A stretch of 64,000 nucleotides of DNA, taken from Sporocytophaga myxococcoides. GTDB lineage: Bacteria > Bacteroidota > Bacteroidia > Cytophagales > Cytophagaceae. Made by a program: the position numbers and the translations under genes. The stretch lies in NCBI RefSeq assembly GCF_000775915.1, contig NZ_BBLT01000009.1, positions 186,001 to 250,000 on the forward strand, in the 5' to 3' direction. Below the pieces are notes generated by a model. That model did no database searches. It saw only the letters and a program-made list of their open reading frames with translations, and was not told the DNA's origin. Of this stretch, positions 54,492-62,947 are shown piece by piece (position 1 is the stretch's first letter; each line of letters starts with the position of its first letter).

Positions 54492-54659
54492 ATGGAAAGT
54501 ATTGTTGAAAGTAAAATTGACGAGGTTTTGACTTTGATCAGGAAATGGAAGCATTTCTTGAAAAATGCGAGTCTCCCATTGAGAAACCCACAAAGCAATA
54601 GAATCTGTGAATGTTTTCATAGAACTATTCAGGATGAATTTTACGCAATATCCTGCTAA
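54492..54659 (+). pseudogene. Transposase (IS481/rve type) C-terminal relic
   Basis: An open frame of 55 codons ends with NPQSNRICECFHRTIQDEFYA, a good match to DDE transposases of the rve/IS481 kind (Q-S-N-x-I-C-E-x-F-H-x-T). The catalytic core and the rest of the element are missing. The relic lies between the toxin operon and the convergent ABC-3C genes. Confidence 0.6.
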
Positions 54660-54695
54660 AGATCATTCCATTACCTTTTAACTTATAATAAATAA

Positions 54696-56624
54696 TTAAA
54701 ATCCTAGTAGAGACTTCTCATCTCTAAATGTTTCAACTAAATGAAATCTTTCTAAATTAGAAGGATGCTTCCAAATGTCTGGACTAATATGCTCCAATAT
54801 AATTATTTGAAAGTTATCACCATATTGGCCTTCATTATTTCCTGTAATAACTTCTATAAAATTATTAAGTAATTCAAATGCGCTCCTTAGTTTAATCCTG
54901 TCAGAATCATTAATACTCTGATCTGATATATTGGTTTCTTTTGACTTATATGGCAAACTTGGATAATCAATGATTAGGAATTGAGGAACATAATTTTTAG
55001 CTACCTTCTTTTTAATAAAAAGCTCATGCAGACCAAGGAATAAACATAATTGTAGAAAAAGATAATTGGAACTTCCACTTATACTTGCAGACTTGTCATC
55101 ACCAGGTTTTAATAATTCTAGTATCATTCTCCTATAGTCAAATTCAACCCTATAATTGCGATAATTATCTAGAGAGTCCTTCACCTGATTGTAATAATTT
55201 TGAATTAAAGAATTTAATAAATTAATTCTTCTATTCCTTAACGGAACTTCATCCTCAGGCAATTTTGCAGTTAATGAATCAATTTGCTCTTGATATTTTC
55301 TAATTAAAGTATTATAACTATCAATATTCTCATCCTTTATATTGCGTTTCTCGCTAAGAAAATTTTTAATTTCGGTCTTTGTTTGTATAAGCCCGATATT
55401 TCTCTGATTTACATTTACAAAATCTTTTTTCTTAGGATAACTATTAAGCTTCCTTTCAACTTCCTCTAGTTGTTGTCCAAGTATTGTGATTTCTTCATCA
55501 ATATTAGCATTTGCTTTGGGAACAACACTAAGTGAGTCTTTAATCATTCTTAACTCACTTGATAATAAATTTATAAAATCATTTACTCCTGTGAGATTAA
55601 TTAAATTTTCCTTATTTTGAAATAAGTAGTCTATAGGTTTTAACGAATCTTCTTTTTCTTTTTGAAGCGCGCCATGCTCTTCTATTTGTTCTTTTAATTT
55701 ACTAAGACTTCTTATTTTTTGCCTTATATTATACCGCTCTTTATCAATTTCATTAAAATCATCAGGTACAACTAACTTCTGTAATTCTGTAAACTGAGAA
55801 TTTATTCGCTCTTCTAATATCCAAAACGCTTCTTCCAAATTATTAACATCGATTTCATCATCAACTAGATCAAGCTGACGTGCTTTAGTTATGAGATTTC
55901 TTATAAACTCTTCGTTTTTATTAATTCTTCTTTCGGCAGTTTCTTTTTTCTTTTGTAAGGAATTTAATGAATTTTTAACTTTAGCAATTTCTTTCCTTAG
56001 TTCATACTCTTCTTGAGTTGAAATCCCAATACAGATATCAAAAATACTTTCTAACACCTCTCTATATAACTGACGATCTCTACCATTAAGTTGATAATCA
56101 AAAAAATTCTCCTCATCCAATATTAGATTTTGTGAAATAGTATTAAATATTGAAAAATATTCAAGTTTTAATCTACTTCCTTCTTTAATTTTTGTTCCAA
56201 CTTTTCTTAACTCATAATTTTCAGTTATATAATACTCTCTTTCAAGGAAATTTTTAATAACATTTTCTTTGACTAAATAATTAGGCAATAACTTAGGACT
56301 TCTTTCTGGGATATTCCCTTCTTCAGAAAAATAATAATTCTCTGAAGTCTTATTAAATTCATCAAAAGAAGCTCTTCCTATGGTAATAGTTTCATTATTT
56401 ATTGTTATTTGAATTCCATAAAAAGATGTTCTTTCATTTACATCATCTGGCACTTCATTATTTTTACCAAATAAACAATAATCAATTATTTTTAAAACAC
56501 ATGTTTTTCCTGTATTGCTTCCCCCCGTAATGACATTAATTTTATTAGGTTCAAAAGAATAAATAATTGGAGTGGACTCTAGTGAGCTTTTCCAAATAAT
56601 TAATTTATTAATATTAAACTTCAT
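54696..56624 (-). CDS. ABC-3C system ATPase, DUF3732 family (SMC-like)
   Basis: A 642-aa protein. Walker A is at residues 34-41 (GGSNTGKT) with strand NVITGG before it. The middle, about 200-480, is a long coiled coil (SLQKKKETAERRINKNEEF, LTAKLPEDEVPLRNRRINLL). Near the C-terminus are the ABC signature-like SASISGSSNYLFLQL, the Walker B FLIIDYPSLPY and a switch-His-like IIILEHIS. This is the DUF3732 ATPase of the ABC three-component (ABC-3C) conflict systems described by Aravind and co-workers. It is the last of three overlapping genes. Confidence 0.85.
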   Translation of the reverse strand: MKFNINKLIIWKSSLESTPIIYSFEPNKINVITGGSNTGKTCVLKIIDYCLFGKNNEVPDDVNERTSFYGIQITINNETITIGRASFDEFNKTSENYYFSEEGNIPERSPKLLPNYLVKENVIKNFLEREYYITENYELRKVGTKIKEGSRLKLEYFSIFNTISQNLILDEENFFDYQLNGRDRQLYREVLESIFDICIGISTQEEYELRKEIAKVKNSLNSLQKKKETAERRINKNEEFIRNLITKARQLDLVDDEIDVNNLEEAFWILEERINSQFTELQKLVVPDDFNEIDKERYNIRQKIRSLSKLKEQIEEHGALQKEKEDSLKPIDYLFQNKENLINLTGVNDFINLLSSELRMIKDSLSVVPKANANIDEEITILGQQLEEVERKLNSYPKKKDFVNVNQRNIGLIQTKTEIKNFLSEKRNIKDENIDSYNTLIRKYQEQIDSLTAKLPEDEVPLRNRRINLLNSLIQNYYNQVKDSLDNYRNYRVEFDYRRMILELLKPGDDKSASISGSSNYLFLQLCLFLGLHELFIKKKVAKNYVPQFLIIDYPSLPYKSKETNISDQSINDSDRIKLRSAFELLNNFIEVITGNNEGQYGDNFQIIILEHISPDIWKHPSNLERFHLVETFRDEKSLLGF

Positions 56625-57064
56625 ATTTTAAGGTGTAAAAATGAATAAAGTCTGATTGCATCCTCATTTAATATTTCTCCAACTAAAGGCGCTGCATTAA
56701 TAAGTTTATTGGCTCTCATACCTAAATCTTCCCTAGACGTACCATTGTTTTGAATATATCCCAAGCCATCTTCATTAACATTTAAATAGCCCAAAGAAGA
56801 ACCTAAATAAATTGCATTGATTGTTATAGGTAAAAAAGAGTAATATCTTATTTCAAAGTTAGAAATGAGCTTACATCGCTTTGTTACTATTTCTTCAATA
56901 TTTGTTATCTTATTTTCTAAAATATAATTTAATGTCTCATTGTGAAAAAGAAGTGGGAGAATTAATAGAGACTTCGCATGAGAAATCAATTTAGTCCTTT
57001 GCAAAACTGCATCTACAGCAATTAAACCGAGCAATTCATTATGATAAACAGATTTAATCTTCAT
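56621..57064 (-). CDS. ABC-3C system middle component
   Basis: A 147-aa alpha-helical protein, overlapping its neighbours by one and four bases. It reads YHNELLGLIAVDAVLQRTKLISHAKSLLILPLLFHN, then FEIRYYSFLPITINAIYLGSSLGYL. Small size, helical make-up and position between effector and ATPase are those of ABC-3C middle components, which link the effector to the ATPase. The family assignment depends on context more than on motif. Confidence 0.8.
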   Translation of the reverse strand: MKIKSVYHNELLGLIAVDAVLQRTKLISHAKSLLILPLLFHNETLNYILENKITNIEEIVTKRCKLISNFEIRYYSFLPITINAIYLGSSLGYLNVNEDGLGYIQNNGTSREDLGMRANKLINAAPLVGEILNEDAIRLYSFLHLKI

Positions 57065-58341
57065 TATTTTTTAGGTTCAAATCTATCATTCCAGTCATTC
57101 CTCCAACCAATTTCTGGAATATCAGAAAGCCAATAAAAGTGTCCATTGCAAACATGAATTTGTAATGAAACACCACCATATTTAAGATCTTTTTTTCTAA
57201 CAATACTCAGGCATTCTTGCCCTAAATCAATTAGCAAATTTTCTCTTTCCTCGCCGGTCACTTGCTCTATCTTAGCTAAGTTCTTTCTATTGTATACTTC
57301 TTTAAAAGCATTCTGCCAATGTGTTCTTCTTTCCTTCTTAAAAGAAATAACATTATCAATTTCTCCTTCATACATCTCCCATCTAGAAAAACTATTGTTT
57401 GCCATATATCTATGCTCTGTAAGTTCTAATATATCACCTTCATTTTCAATAGCTTTAATATCAACTAACTGCTTAATAAAAACTTGTTCGGCAAAATTTT
57501 TGTATACTTCAGAAGGAATTTCAGAATCGGCATTTAATGTATAATAATTCTTCTCAGGAGAGTATTTTAAAACGCATTGCTCCAAACCTTTTTCAAAAGT
57601 TTCTTTATTTATTATAATCGCTTTATTAAAAGATGCTTCATAAACAAGATCTTTGAGGCTTGAATAATAACTATCATAAATACTTTCAACAAAGTGATTG
57701 GATAAGCGAAAACGTTCTTTTAACTTTTTTAACGTTGCGTCTCTAATGTCATAAAAATTATTACTATTAATGTTAATTTTACTAAAGAAATGAGATAACC
57801 AAGTATTGGGTTTATTAAGGAGTTTTAAAATATAAGTATCAACTACAGATCTCTCATCTTCTGTATTTAGTAGATTTTTAATTTCTGACTTTATTGATTC
57901 AATATCTATTTTATTATTCGTATAATCTAATATCAAAGTCAAAAAGGAATTACCTTCTATTACTTTATTAGTAACCAGAGAAAAGCTAGTATCATTGATA
58001 AACCTTACTTGGTCTTCTTCCAATTTTCGATTATCATTTTCATCACAAATTAAATCAATCCAATTACTTACAGTATGCCAAAGATCAACATCTTTAGATG
58101 TTAAATTTTTAGGACTTCCATTTCTTGCTGTTAGAATAGTATGTTTTAGTTGGATTAATTTAGCTTTACCTCTTTTAGTAAAATCAATATGACAATCATC
58201 CTTTATTTCACAACCAATTTCTTCTCCATCTTGAATAGAAACTAAAAGATTAAAATAGTATTCTAAATGGAATATTTTTTCCGCCATATTTTGTGGGACC
58301 GAAGTTTTTTCTGCCACAGTTCTTTTATTGTCGGATTGCAT
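57064..58341 (-). CDS. ABC-3C system effector with nuclease-like N-terminus
   Basis: A 425-aa protein, first gene of the ABC-3C set. Near the N-terminus, EIGCEIKDDCHIDF is followed by KLIQLKHTI: the D-D...Q-x-K arrangement (Asp48/49, Gln64-Leu-Lys66) of restriction-like nucleases of the Cap4/DUF4297 type that occur at the start of defence effectors. The C-terminal part, about 320-425, is the ABC-3C C-terminal-type domain (FKEVYNRKNLAKIEQ, GQECLSIVRKKDLKYGG). It likely cuts DNA when the ATPase senses invasion (inference from the family). Confidence 0.8.
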   Translation of the reverse strand: MQSDNKRTVAEKTSVPQNMAEKIFHLEYYFNLLVSIQDGEEIGCEIKDDCHIDFTKRGKAKLIQLKHTILTARNGSPKNLTSKDVDLWHTVSNWIDLICDENDNRKLEEDQVRFINDTSFSLVTNKVIEGNSFLTLILDYTNNKIDIESIKSEIKNLLNTEDERSVVDTYILKLLNKPNTWLSHFFSKININSNNFYDIRDATLKKLKERFRLSNHFVESIYDSYYSSLKDLVYEASFNKAIIINKETFEKGLEQCVLKYSPEKNYYTLNADSEIPSEVYKNFAEQVFIKQLVDIKAIENEGDILELTEHRYMANNSFSRWEMYEGEIDNVISFKKERRTHWQNAFKEVYNRKNLAKIEQVTGEERENLLIDLGQECLSIVRKKDLKYGGVSLQIHVCNGHFYWLSDIPEIGWRNDWNDRFEPKK

Positions 58342-58654
58342 TTTAATAATTAAAAAGGTCTTAACTGAGGTATAAAATATTATTGAAAAATATTAGACTT
58401 ACAATATATAAAAAAAATTAAACATTTAAGGTAGTTTTTGGCATAGCAAAGCTCTAATCAGGTGTAAAGCTAAACTTTTATTGATTTATTCCTACTTAGC
58501 CCTTTTTAAAGACCCCACAAAGAAGATCCTTTAACTCTGGTATTTGCTTAAGTGTCAATATGTAAAGACTCACACTTTTATGAGACCTATATGACCGGAG
58601 TAATCCTGGCAGGTTGTTCCTCCGCAGAGTCTGAGTCTGATTCCGCTTCTTCTG
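58342..58654. other. Upstream region of ABC-3C operon, no gene recognised
   Basis: This is where the ABC-3C promoter must lie (minus strand, close to 58342-58400). The rest, including a more GC-rich patch at 58590-58650, has short open stretches on both strands but nothing I can identify. Confidence 0.4.
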
Positions 58655-58927
58655 GTGATCAAATGTAAAGCGATTTTAGGATTAATAAAAAAATGTAAAT
58701 TTATAACCGGATTACCAATCTCAACTGCAGACTTTTTTAGGACGAGCATTAATAAGAAACAAGCCAATGTAATTGTTATAAAGACCTCGGTTAAAGATTG
58801 GCAAAAGCTGGCTCAGAGATTTGGTATTACAAAAGAAGAACAAACGCTAATGTCGAATGTGTTTGAGCTGAACCAATTAGTAAATGACTTACACAGCAAT
58901 ACTACTTTCGTAACAAAACTGGTATAG
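58655..58927 (+). pseudogene. Short protein fragment, possibly a HipA-like tail
   Basis: A 90-codon GTG frame. The C-terminal part (VKDWQKLAQRFGITKEEQTLMSNVF) has the W-x-x-L-A-x-x-F-G-I-x-x-x-E-x-x-x-M pattern seen at the end of HipA-family kinases. Nothing of the catalytic kinase is present and the start is weak, so a truncated relic just inside attR is my preferred reading. Family link is tentative. Confidence 0.35.
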
Positions 58928-58980
58928 AATCACTAATAATAGCTAATTTTAGGAGTTTTACAACAGCAACCTTATACCCT

Positions 58981-58998
58981 GTTACTATTTTGTTACTA
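58981..58998. repeat. Arm-type recombinase repeats, right end
   Basis: GTTACTA at 58981-58987 and TTTGTTACTA at 58989-58998 repeat the unit found at 26531-26551, 42 bases inside the attR core. Their presence at both ends supports recombinase arm sites. Confidence 0.65.
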
Positions 58999-59039
58999 AC
59001 TCATGCTAACTCACTGACACTTAATATACCATTACATTT

Positions 59040-59055
59040 TGTATCGGAAAGTAAG
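59040..59055. other. attR core, direct-repeat copy 2
   Basis: TGTATCGGAAAGTAAG is identical to the attL core at the mnmE end. The sequence to its right should be the original neighbour of mnmE in an empty site. Confidence 0.85.
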
Positions 59056-59095
59056 CATCAAAACAAAAACAACTAAGGTCAAATAAAAGAAACAC

Positions 59096-59329
59096 TTACC
59101 TCTTCTTTATTGACCTTTGTTTTCTCATATTTTCGCTTGTTACACTAGTTTTATAGCTTTTGTCTAGAATTCCAAGTTTATGATGGAAAACTTCTTTTTT
59201 CTTATCACTTAACTTACTCCCAAATAAACTTAAATCCTTATTGAATAAGTCTATGATGTCATGTAAAAAGCTTTTCTCTTCAGCTTTAACCTGTGCCTTT
59301 TTAACCTTATTTATGTCAATCCCATTCAT
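59096..59329 (-). pseudogene. Truncated type II secretion F (GspF-like) gene
   Basis: A 77-aa frame whose middle reads FLHDIIDLFNKDLSLFGSKLSDKKKEVFHHKLGIL. I recall N-termini of Bacteroidota GspF-like proteins with the same F-L-N-K-D-I-x-L-F-x-x-x-L-S-D-K-K-K-E-x-F-Y-x-E-L pattern. The normal protein is about 350-400 aa with membrane domains; here it breaks off after 77 residues, with a basic unrelated tail, 40 bases before attR. Confidence 0.45.
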
Positions 59330-59453
59330 TAGTACCTTCCGTCATCTTTTCAAGAAGTACATCCGATCCATATTCTTTTTTTTACAAAAGTGGAAGCTTT
59401 AGGTCCTCTACTCGACCTGTAAATTTCACTTTTTCAATTAATGATCCTGGCAT
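59316..59453 (-). pseudogene. Frameshifted small gene at an A8 tract
   Basis: From the ATG at 59451-59453, 23 codons (MPGSLIEKVKFTGRVEDLKL...) run to a TAA at 59382-59384, just at a run of eight A on the minus strand (59376-59383 as T on plus). In a shifted frame sense continues as KEYGSDVLLEKMTEGTNEW to a TGA at 59316-59318, overlapping the GspF-like start. This looks like a single-base slip in a once-longer gene of the same operon. The family is unknown. Confidence 0.4.
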
Positions 59454-59480
59454 AACTTCTTCCTCATTCAGAAAAGGAAA

Positions 59481-59813
59481 TTAGGGATCCTGAATTTTTA
59501 ATTTTAATGTATCAATAAGGTTGCTTTTTATGAGAATAAACGAATCTTCAAATTCATATTCTATTGCTTTATCTGAAAACTGACAGATATATCCATGAGG
59601 CTTCCTTATAATTCGTAAAGCATTTGTAAAATCTTTCATCATAAACTTATTAAATAAAACAAGTTCATAATTTCTATGACACCTATCCTTATATTGTTTA
59701 AATTGTCCATTGATGATCCTGAAAGAGGAATAGGAAATACTTATTGTCACACCTGCAATAAGCATGGTCACAATCATCTCAACAATAGTATATGATTTGA
59801 AGATATCAGTCCT
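59481..59813 (-). pseudogene. Pseudopilin-like gene lacking a normal start codon
   Basis: The frame is open from 59813 to the stop at 59481. It contains FKSYTIVEMIVTMLIAGVTISISYSSF, the prepilin N-terminal methylation motif (F-T-x-x-E-M followed by a hydrophobic helix). The first ATG (59775-59777) falls after the methylation-site Glu, and between it and the TAA at 59814-59816 there is no ATG, GTG or TTG. The gene either uses a rare start (ATC 59802-59804 is suitably placed after AAAGGA) or has lost its start. It belongs to the decayed type II secretion-like cluster. Confidence 0.5.
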
Positions 59814-59833
59814 TTAATAGCTAATACTTATAA

Positions 59834-60133
59834 TTTTCCATTAAAGAGATCCTTCCTGAAGAATTCGAAATTATAAAAAATGACTTTAAAGAAATTAAAT
59901 CAGGTGTAATCCGATTGGCAGCTTCTAAAGATCTCATTTACCATAATAGGTTAACCTCCGCACAGGTTGCTGACTTATTACTTCTTTTTTCATTTGGCAA
60001 AGAGAGATTTAACCTTGCCAAATTTGCTTTTGCATATATTATGGATCCCAGAAATTATAATAAAGTTACTAAAAACTTTATATTCAATGGAACATCTCAG
60101 GAACTATGGTATTATCTGGGAAATATCTCATAA
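59834..60133 (+). pseudogene. DUF4476 domain fragment, N-terminus missing
   Basis: After a TAA at 59831-59833 the frame reads FSIKEILPEEFEIIKNDFKEIKSG... and then the DUF4476 core: LTSAQVADLLLLFSFGKERFNLAKFAFAYIMDPRNY. Normal DUF4476 proteins carry a signal peptide and an N-terminal region, both absent. A TTG at 59915 could start a 72-aa remnant. It abuts the broken pilin gene head to head, so a deletion or rearrangement probably joined them. Confidence 0.6.
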
Positions 60134-60233
60134 GTACTACTGATTTAAAATTATAAAAGAACATAGTTTACTTTATCGATTGTAAAAATAGTTTTATAAG
60201 GCTAAATTTACGATTCGTATAAAATTAATTTTA

Positions 60234-61307
60234 ATGAAAAAATTTTTTCTTTTCACATTACTATACACCAGCTGTCATTTTAGTTTTTGTGCTAACCTTT
60301 ATAGTCGCAATGATGGATCTTGGGATGATCCAGGCAATTGGTCAACCACACCAGGAGGGCCGTCCTGCAACTGTCTACCCTCAGAAACTGATAATGTAAC
60401 TGTAAATAACAATTTGTTTTTTACAAACTTGACCGTAAAGACTGGCGGCAGTATACTCATCGAAAACGGACAATTCTTGCAGGGCGGTATAATAAATGTT
60501 CAGGGAGGTTTATTCGATTTATTGAACGGTCAAGTCATATCTACTGATTTCAATGTGCAGTCAGGAAATATCAATATAGGAGCTCTTTCTCAATTAACAT
60601 CAAATAATTTCACAAACTACAGCAACAATGTAGTAGTTAATGGTGCACTTACCTCCTATGGTGATTTTCAGAACTTCGGTTACATCGATGGATCCGGGCT
60701 TTTAGGTCATACCGCGTTCACCACAACAGGCAATATAAACCCTCTAATTACTGATTTGATTGTCTTTGTAGCGCCCGTAAAGTTAATCAGTGTTTCTTAT
60801 ACGATATCCTCAGACATTGAGCTTAGGTGGAAAACCATAGCTGAGAAAAACAATGCGGGATTTGAAATATACCAAAGTGAGGATGGCATAAATTTCTTTT
60901 CAATAGGATTTCAGGAAGGAACGAATAATACTTCCGGAATTTCAGAATACTCATATATATTGTCTTCAAACTCTTCTTGTTATATAAAAATCGTTCAAAT
61001 AGATAATGATGGGCAACAAGAAGAACTAAAGACGATTTTTATTGATTTAGGCGCCAATAGTAATACTGTTTTAATCTATCCTAATCCTGTACAGGCAGGT
61101 GAAACTGTAAATGTAAAAATTGATAATACAAACAATAGTACTCGTAACTATTCAGCCAACCTATATGATTTAAGTGGGAGCCTTCTTAAACAATTGGATA
61201 GAAACAATATGAATTCAATATCCACGAAAGAATTAAACCCAGGGACATATGTTTTGGAAATATTAACGGGAAAAAACAGCCTGAAAAAATATTTGATTGT
61301 CAGATAA
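60234..61307 (+). CDS. Secreted protein with type A T9SS sorting domain
   Basis: A 357-aa exported protein (FLFTLLYTSCHFSFCAN as signal). Residues about 22-165 look like a right-handed beta-helix of the G8/autotransporter kind (NDGSWDDPGNWSTTPGGPSC, LTVKTGGSILIENGQFLQGG). The middle has an FN3-like module (IELRWKTIAEKNNAGFEIYQ), often seen before T9SS tails. The C-terminus is a type A domain (VLIYPNPVQAGETVNVKI, LYDLSGSLLKQL, LNPGTYVLEILTG). It is intact in contrast to its left neighbours. Confidence 0.85.
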   Translation: MKKFFLFTLLYTSCHFSFCANLYSRNDGSWDDPGNWSTTPGGPSCNCLPSETDNVTVNNNLFFTNLTVKTGGSILIENGQFLQGGIINVQGGLFDLLNGQVISTDFNVQSGNINIGALSQLTSNNFTNYSNNVVVNGALTSYGDFQNFGYIDGSGLLGHTAFTTTGNINPLITDLIVFVAPVKLISVSYTISSDIELRWKTIAEKNNAGFEIYQSEDGINFFSIGFQEGTNNTSGISEYSYILSSNSSCYIKIVQIDNDGQQEELKTIFIDLGANSNTVLIYPNPVQAGETVNVKIDNTNNSTRNYSANLYDLSGSLLKQLDRNNMNSISTKELNPGTYVLEILTGKNSLKKYLIVR

Positions 61308-61425
61308 ATTCTGCTCTTATATAGACATTAAGCTATTAAGATATTATTTTTTATAATCACAGAACCTATAATTTGATAGCATTTTTGCTGCTTCAGCGGG
61401 AGACTGTAAACATAAAAAGATACTA

Positions 61426-61465
61426 AGTAATATGGATGACGACTTGTAGTGTTATCCATATTACT
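61426..61465. terminator. Inverted repeat between convergent genes
   Basis: AGTAATATGGAT (61426-61437) pairs perfectly with ATCCATATTACT (61454-61465) around a 16-base loop. It lies between the T9SS gene and the convergent secreted-protein gene and can serve either. Confidence 0.6.
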
Positions 61466-61492
61466 CTAGAGTGATGTAGTTACCCCAACCTC

Positions 61493-62422
61493 TTATTTCT
61501 TTATTGCATTAGTGAGTTCAATAATATCCCTAGCCTCTATTTGAATTCCTGAACCTGGAATGATCGTGTAAACTACTGATTGATTTTCTATATCAAACAC
61601 AAAAAATTGCTTGGCATAATCAATGGCAGTTGTAAAATAGCAATAATTCTTGTCTTTGGACGCAATTAGACTTTCTATCTCGGATTGTTTGGCTACTTTA
61701 TATTTATAAGGATATAATTTCAACAATTCAACATCAAGTACAGGTTTGCTATCGATCTTTGATGACAATAGATCTTCATTGATCAATAAAGTTTTATTTT
61801 TTAATATAGGAGTCTTACTGTTATATTCACTAACCAACGACTTTATTATAGCACCTCTTCTTCCAACCATGGATTTTTCCTTCACCAAAACCACAGCATC
61901 ATTAATATTCTTGATCATATATGGAATTCTGAAATATGACTCCTCTGCAGATGTTTCTGTACCATATATATCAAAAGGTGCATAGGCTATTTCATCATAT
62001 GATGTAAATTTTCCAATGGATTTCTTTCCTCCGTTATAAAGTGCCAGCCAGTATCTTGAATGATCAAAAAAACTATTCCCTCTCGGCCTCATAAGAGTAG
62101 TTGTTGAACTTTGCATATCAACTCTAATCAACAATGGAATAAAAATACTATAAGCAGGATTTTTAATATATTCCGAAAGTTCACTTTCCTTGACAACTTT
62201 ATAAGGAGTTACTTTCCAATATTCTTTAAATCCTTCCTCCAATTTCTTATCAAACTCTTCGTCTCCAGACAAAACTAAGAGTGTGGTTGAATGAAGAAAA
62301 GTTTGCAATTCTTCGCTATCTGTCCCGAGATAACAATACTGTCCATAGGCAAAAGTTGAAATAAAAAACAATAAGACACAAAGTAAACCCGCTGGTTTAA
62401 AATAATAAAAATTCCTTTTCAT
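61493..62422 (-). CDS. Secreted protein of unknown function
   Basis: A 309-aa protein from the ATG at 62420-62422; the longer in-frame start puts 17 odd residues before a good signal peptide (LLCVLLFFISTFAYGQ). The mature part is mixed alpha/beta (LLVLSGDEEFDKKLEEGFKEYW, VVKESELSEYI, SESEIESLI-like VAKQSEIESLIASK). Two similar halves may be present, as E-F-D-K-x-L...Y-K-V-x-K-x-S-E-x-x-x recurs. No family is recognised. It looks intact, and faces the T9SS gene. Confidence 0.65.
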   Translation of the reverse strand: MKRNFYYFKPAGLLCVLLFFISTFAYGQYCYLGTDSEELQTFLHSTTLLVLSGDEEFDKKLEEGFKEYWKVTPYKVVKESELSEYIKNPAYSIFIPLLIRVDMQSSTTTLMRPRGNSFFDHSRYWLALYNGGKKSIGKFTSYDEIAYAPFDIYGTETSAEESYFRIPYMIKNINDAVVLVKEKSMVGRRGAIIKSLVSEYNSKTPILKNKTLLINEDLLSSKIDSKPVLDVELLKLYPYKYKVAKQSEIESLIASKDKNYCYFTTAIDYAKQFFVFDIENQSVVYTIIPGSGIQIEARDIIELTNAIKK

Positions 62423-62470
62423 TTTAGTTGAGTTTTTATTTCCTAAATTATTTAATCTTACCACATTAAG

Positions 62471-62682
62471 CAAGCCAAAGCAGCAAGAACCTCATCGAAA
62501 AAGAAAAAGTACCTGTCCGAAGTGATAAGTTACTTTTTTCAGATACTTATTCTTCTTCTACTTTTCAAACTCTCTTTCTTAAAAACAATTCTTCTCAAAC
62601 TTAATCTATCGATCCCTTTCAACCTTTTTATTATCATCCGACTTCGATACAGCGTAGTATTACTTGCGGAAAGGTTGTGGGA
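62471..62682 (+). repeat. 210-bp IS-derived repeat, copy 1
   Basis: Starts CAAGCCAAAG, includes AGAAAAAGTACCTGTCCGAAG, and ends with ACTTGCGGAAAGGTTGTGGGA. The same sequence with about 80-85% identity by eye recurs at 62891-63101. Its first 50 bases encode the tail of a transposase (K-S-T-C-P-K then stop). Confidence 0.75.
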
Positions 62683-62693
62683 GTTGCTACCCT

Positions 62694-62947
62694 GTTGAAG
62701 CTATCAACAAAATAATGAAGCGTTATATCAGATACTACCAACCTCAATCTTTTAAAGAACTTTTCAACTGTATTATAAGATCTGTTGAAGACTATAATAT
62801 TTTCAGACCTCATATGCTCTCAATGGGCTTACACCTTTGGAAGCGTATATCCAAAAACTTCCCGATATGGACTTTTCAGAACAAATCAGACAAGCCAAAG
62901 CCATGAGACTCGTGCTAAACAGAAAAAGTACCTGTCCGAAGTGTTAA
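62694..62947 (+). pseudogene. Frameshifted transposase C-terminal relic
   Basis: Frame one reads EAINKIMKRYIRYYQPQSF and RSVEDYNIFRPHMLS, the end of an rve-type DDE transposase. The frame then shifts: the expected continuation NGLTPLEAYIQKLPDMDF to KSTCPKC-stop is in another frame. The N-terminal two thirds with catalytic DDE residues are absent. The relic lies between the two 210-bp repeats. Confidence 0.65.

Larger units (their letters stand above)
26411..59055 (+). mobile_element. Integrative element in the 3' end of mnmE, 32.6 kb
   Basis: Both boundaries carry the same 16-bp sequence, TGTATCGGAAAGTAAG, at 26411-26426 and 59040-59055; the left copy encodes the end of MnmE. A tyrosine recombinase gene lies just inside the left copy. 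TTTGTTACTA repeats near both ends look like recombinase arm sites. Replication-type genes, an excisionase-type HTH protein, RadC, a toxin operon and an ABC-3C defence system lie between. No conjugation genes are seen, so it is more like a satellite/island or integrative plasmid than a full ICE. The mnmE 3' end is a known site, used by Salmonella genomic island 1. Confidence 0.85.

Noticed and set aside
58570-58767. 65-codon minus-strand frame between ABC-3C and attR
   Set aside because: Overlaps the plus-strand fragment at 58655 and has an Arg/Cys-rich translation without recognisable features.
26426-59040. Conjugative element (ICE) call
   Set aside because: No Tra, relaxase, coupling-protein or mobilisation genes are visible between the att repeats, so a self-transmissible ICE is not supported.
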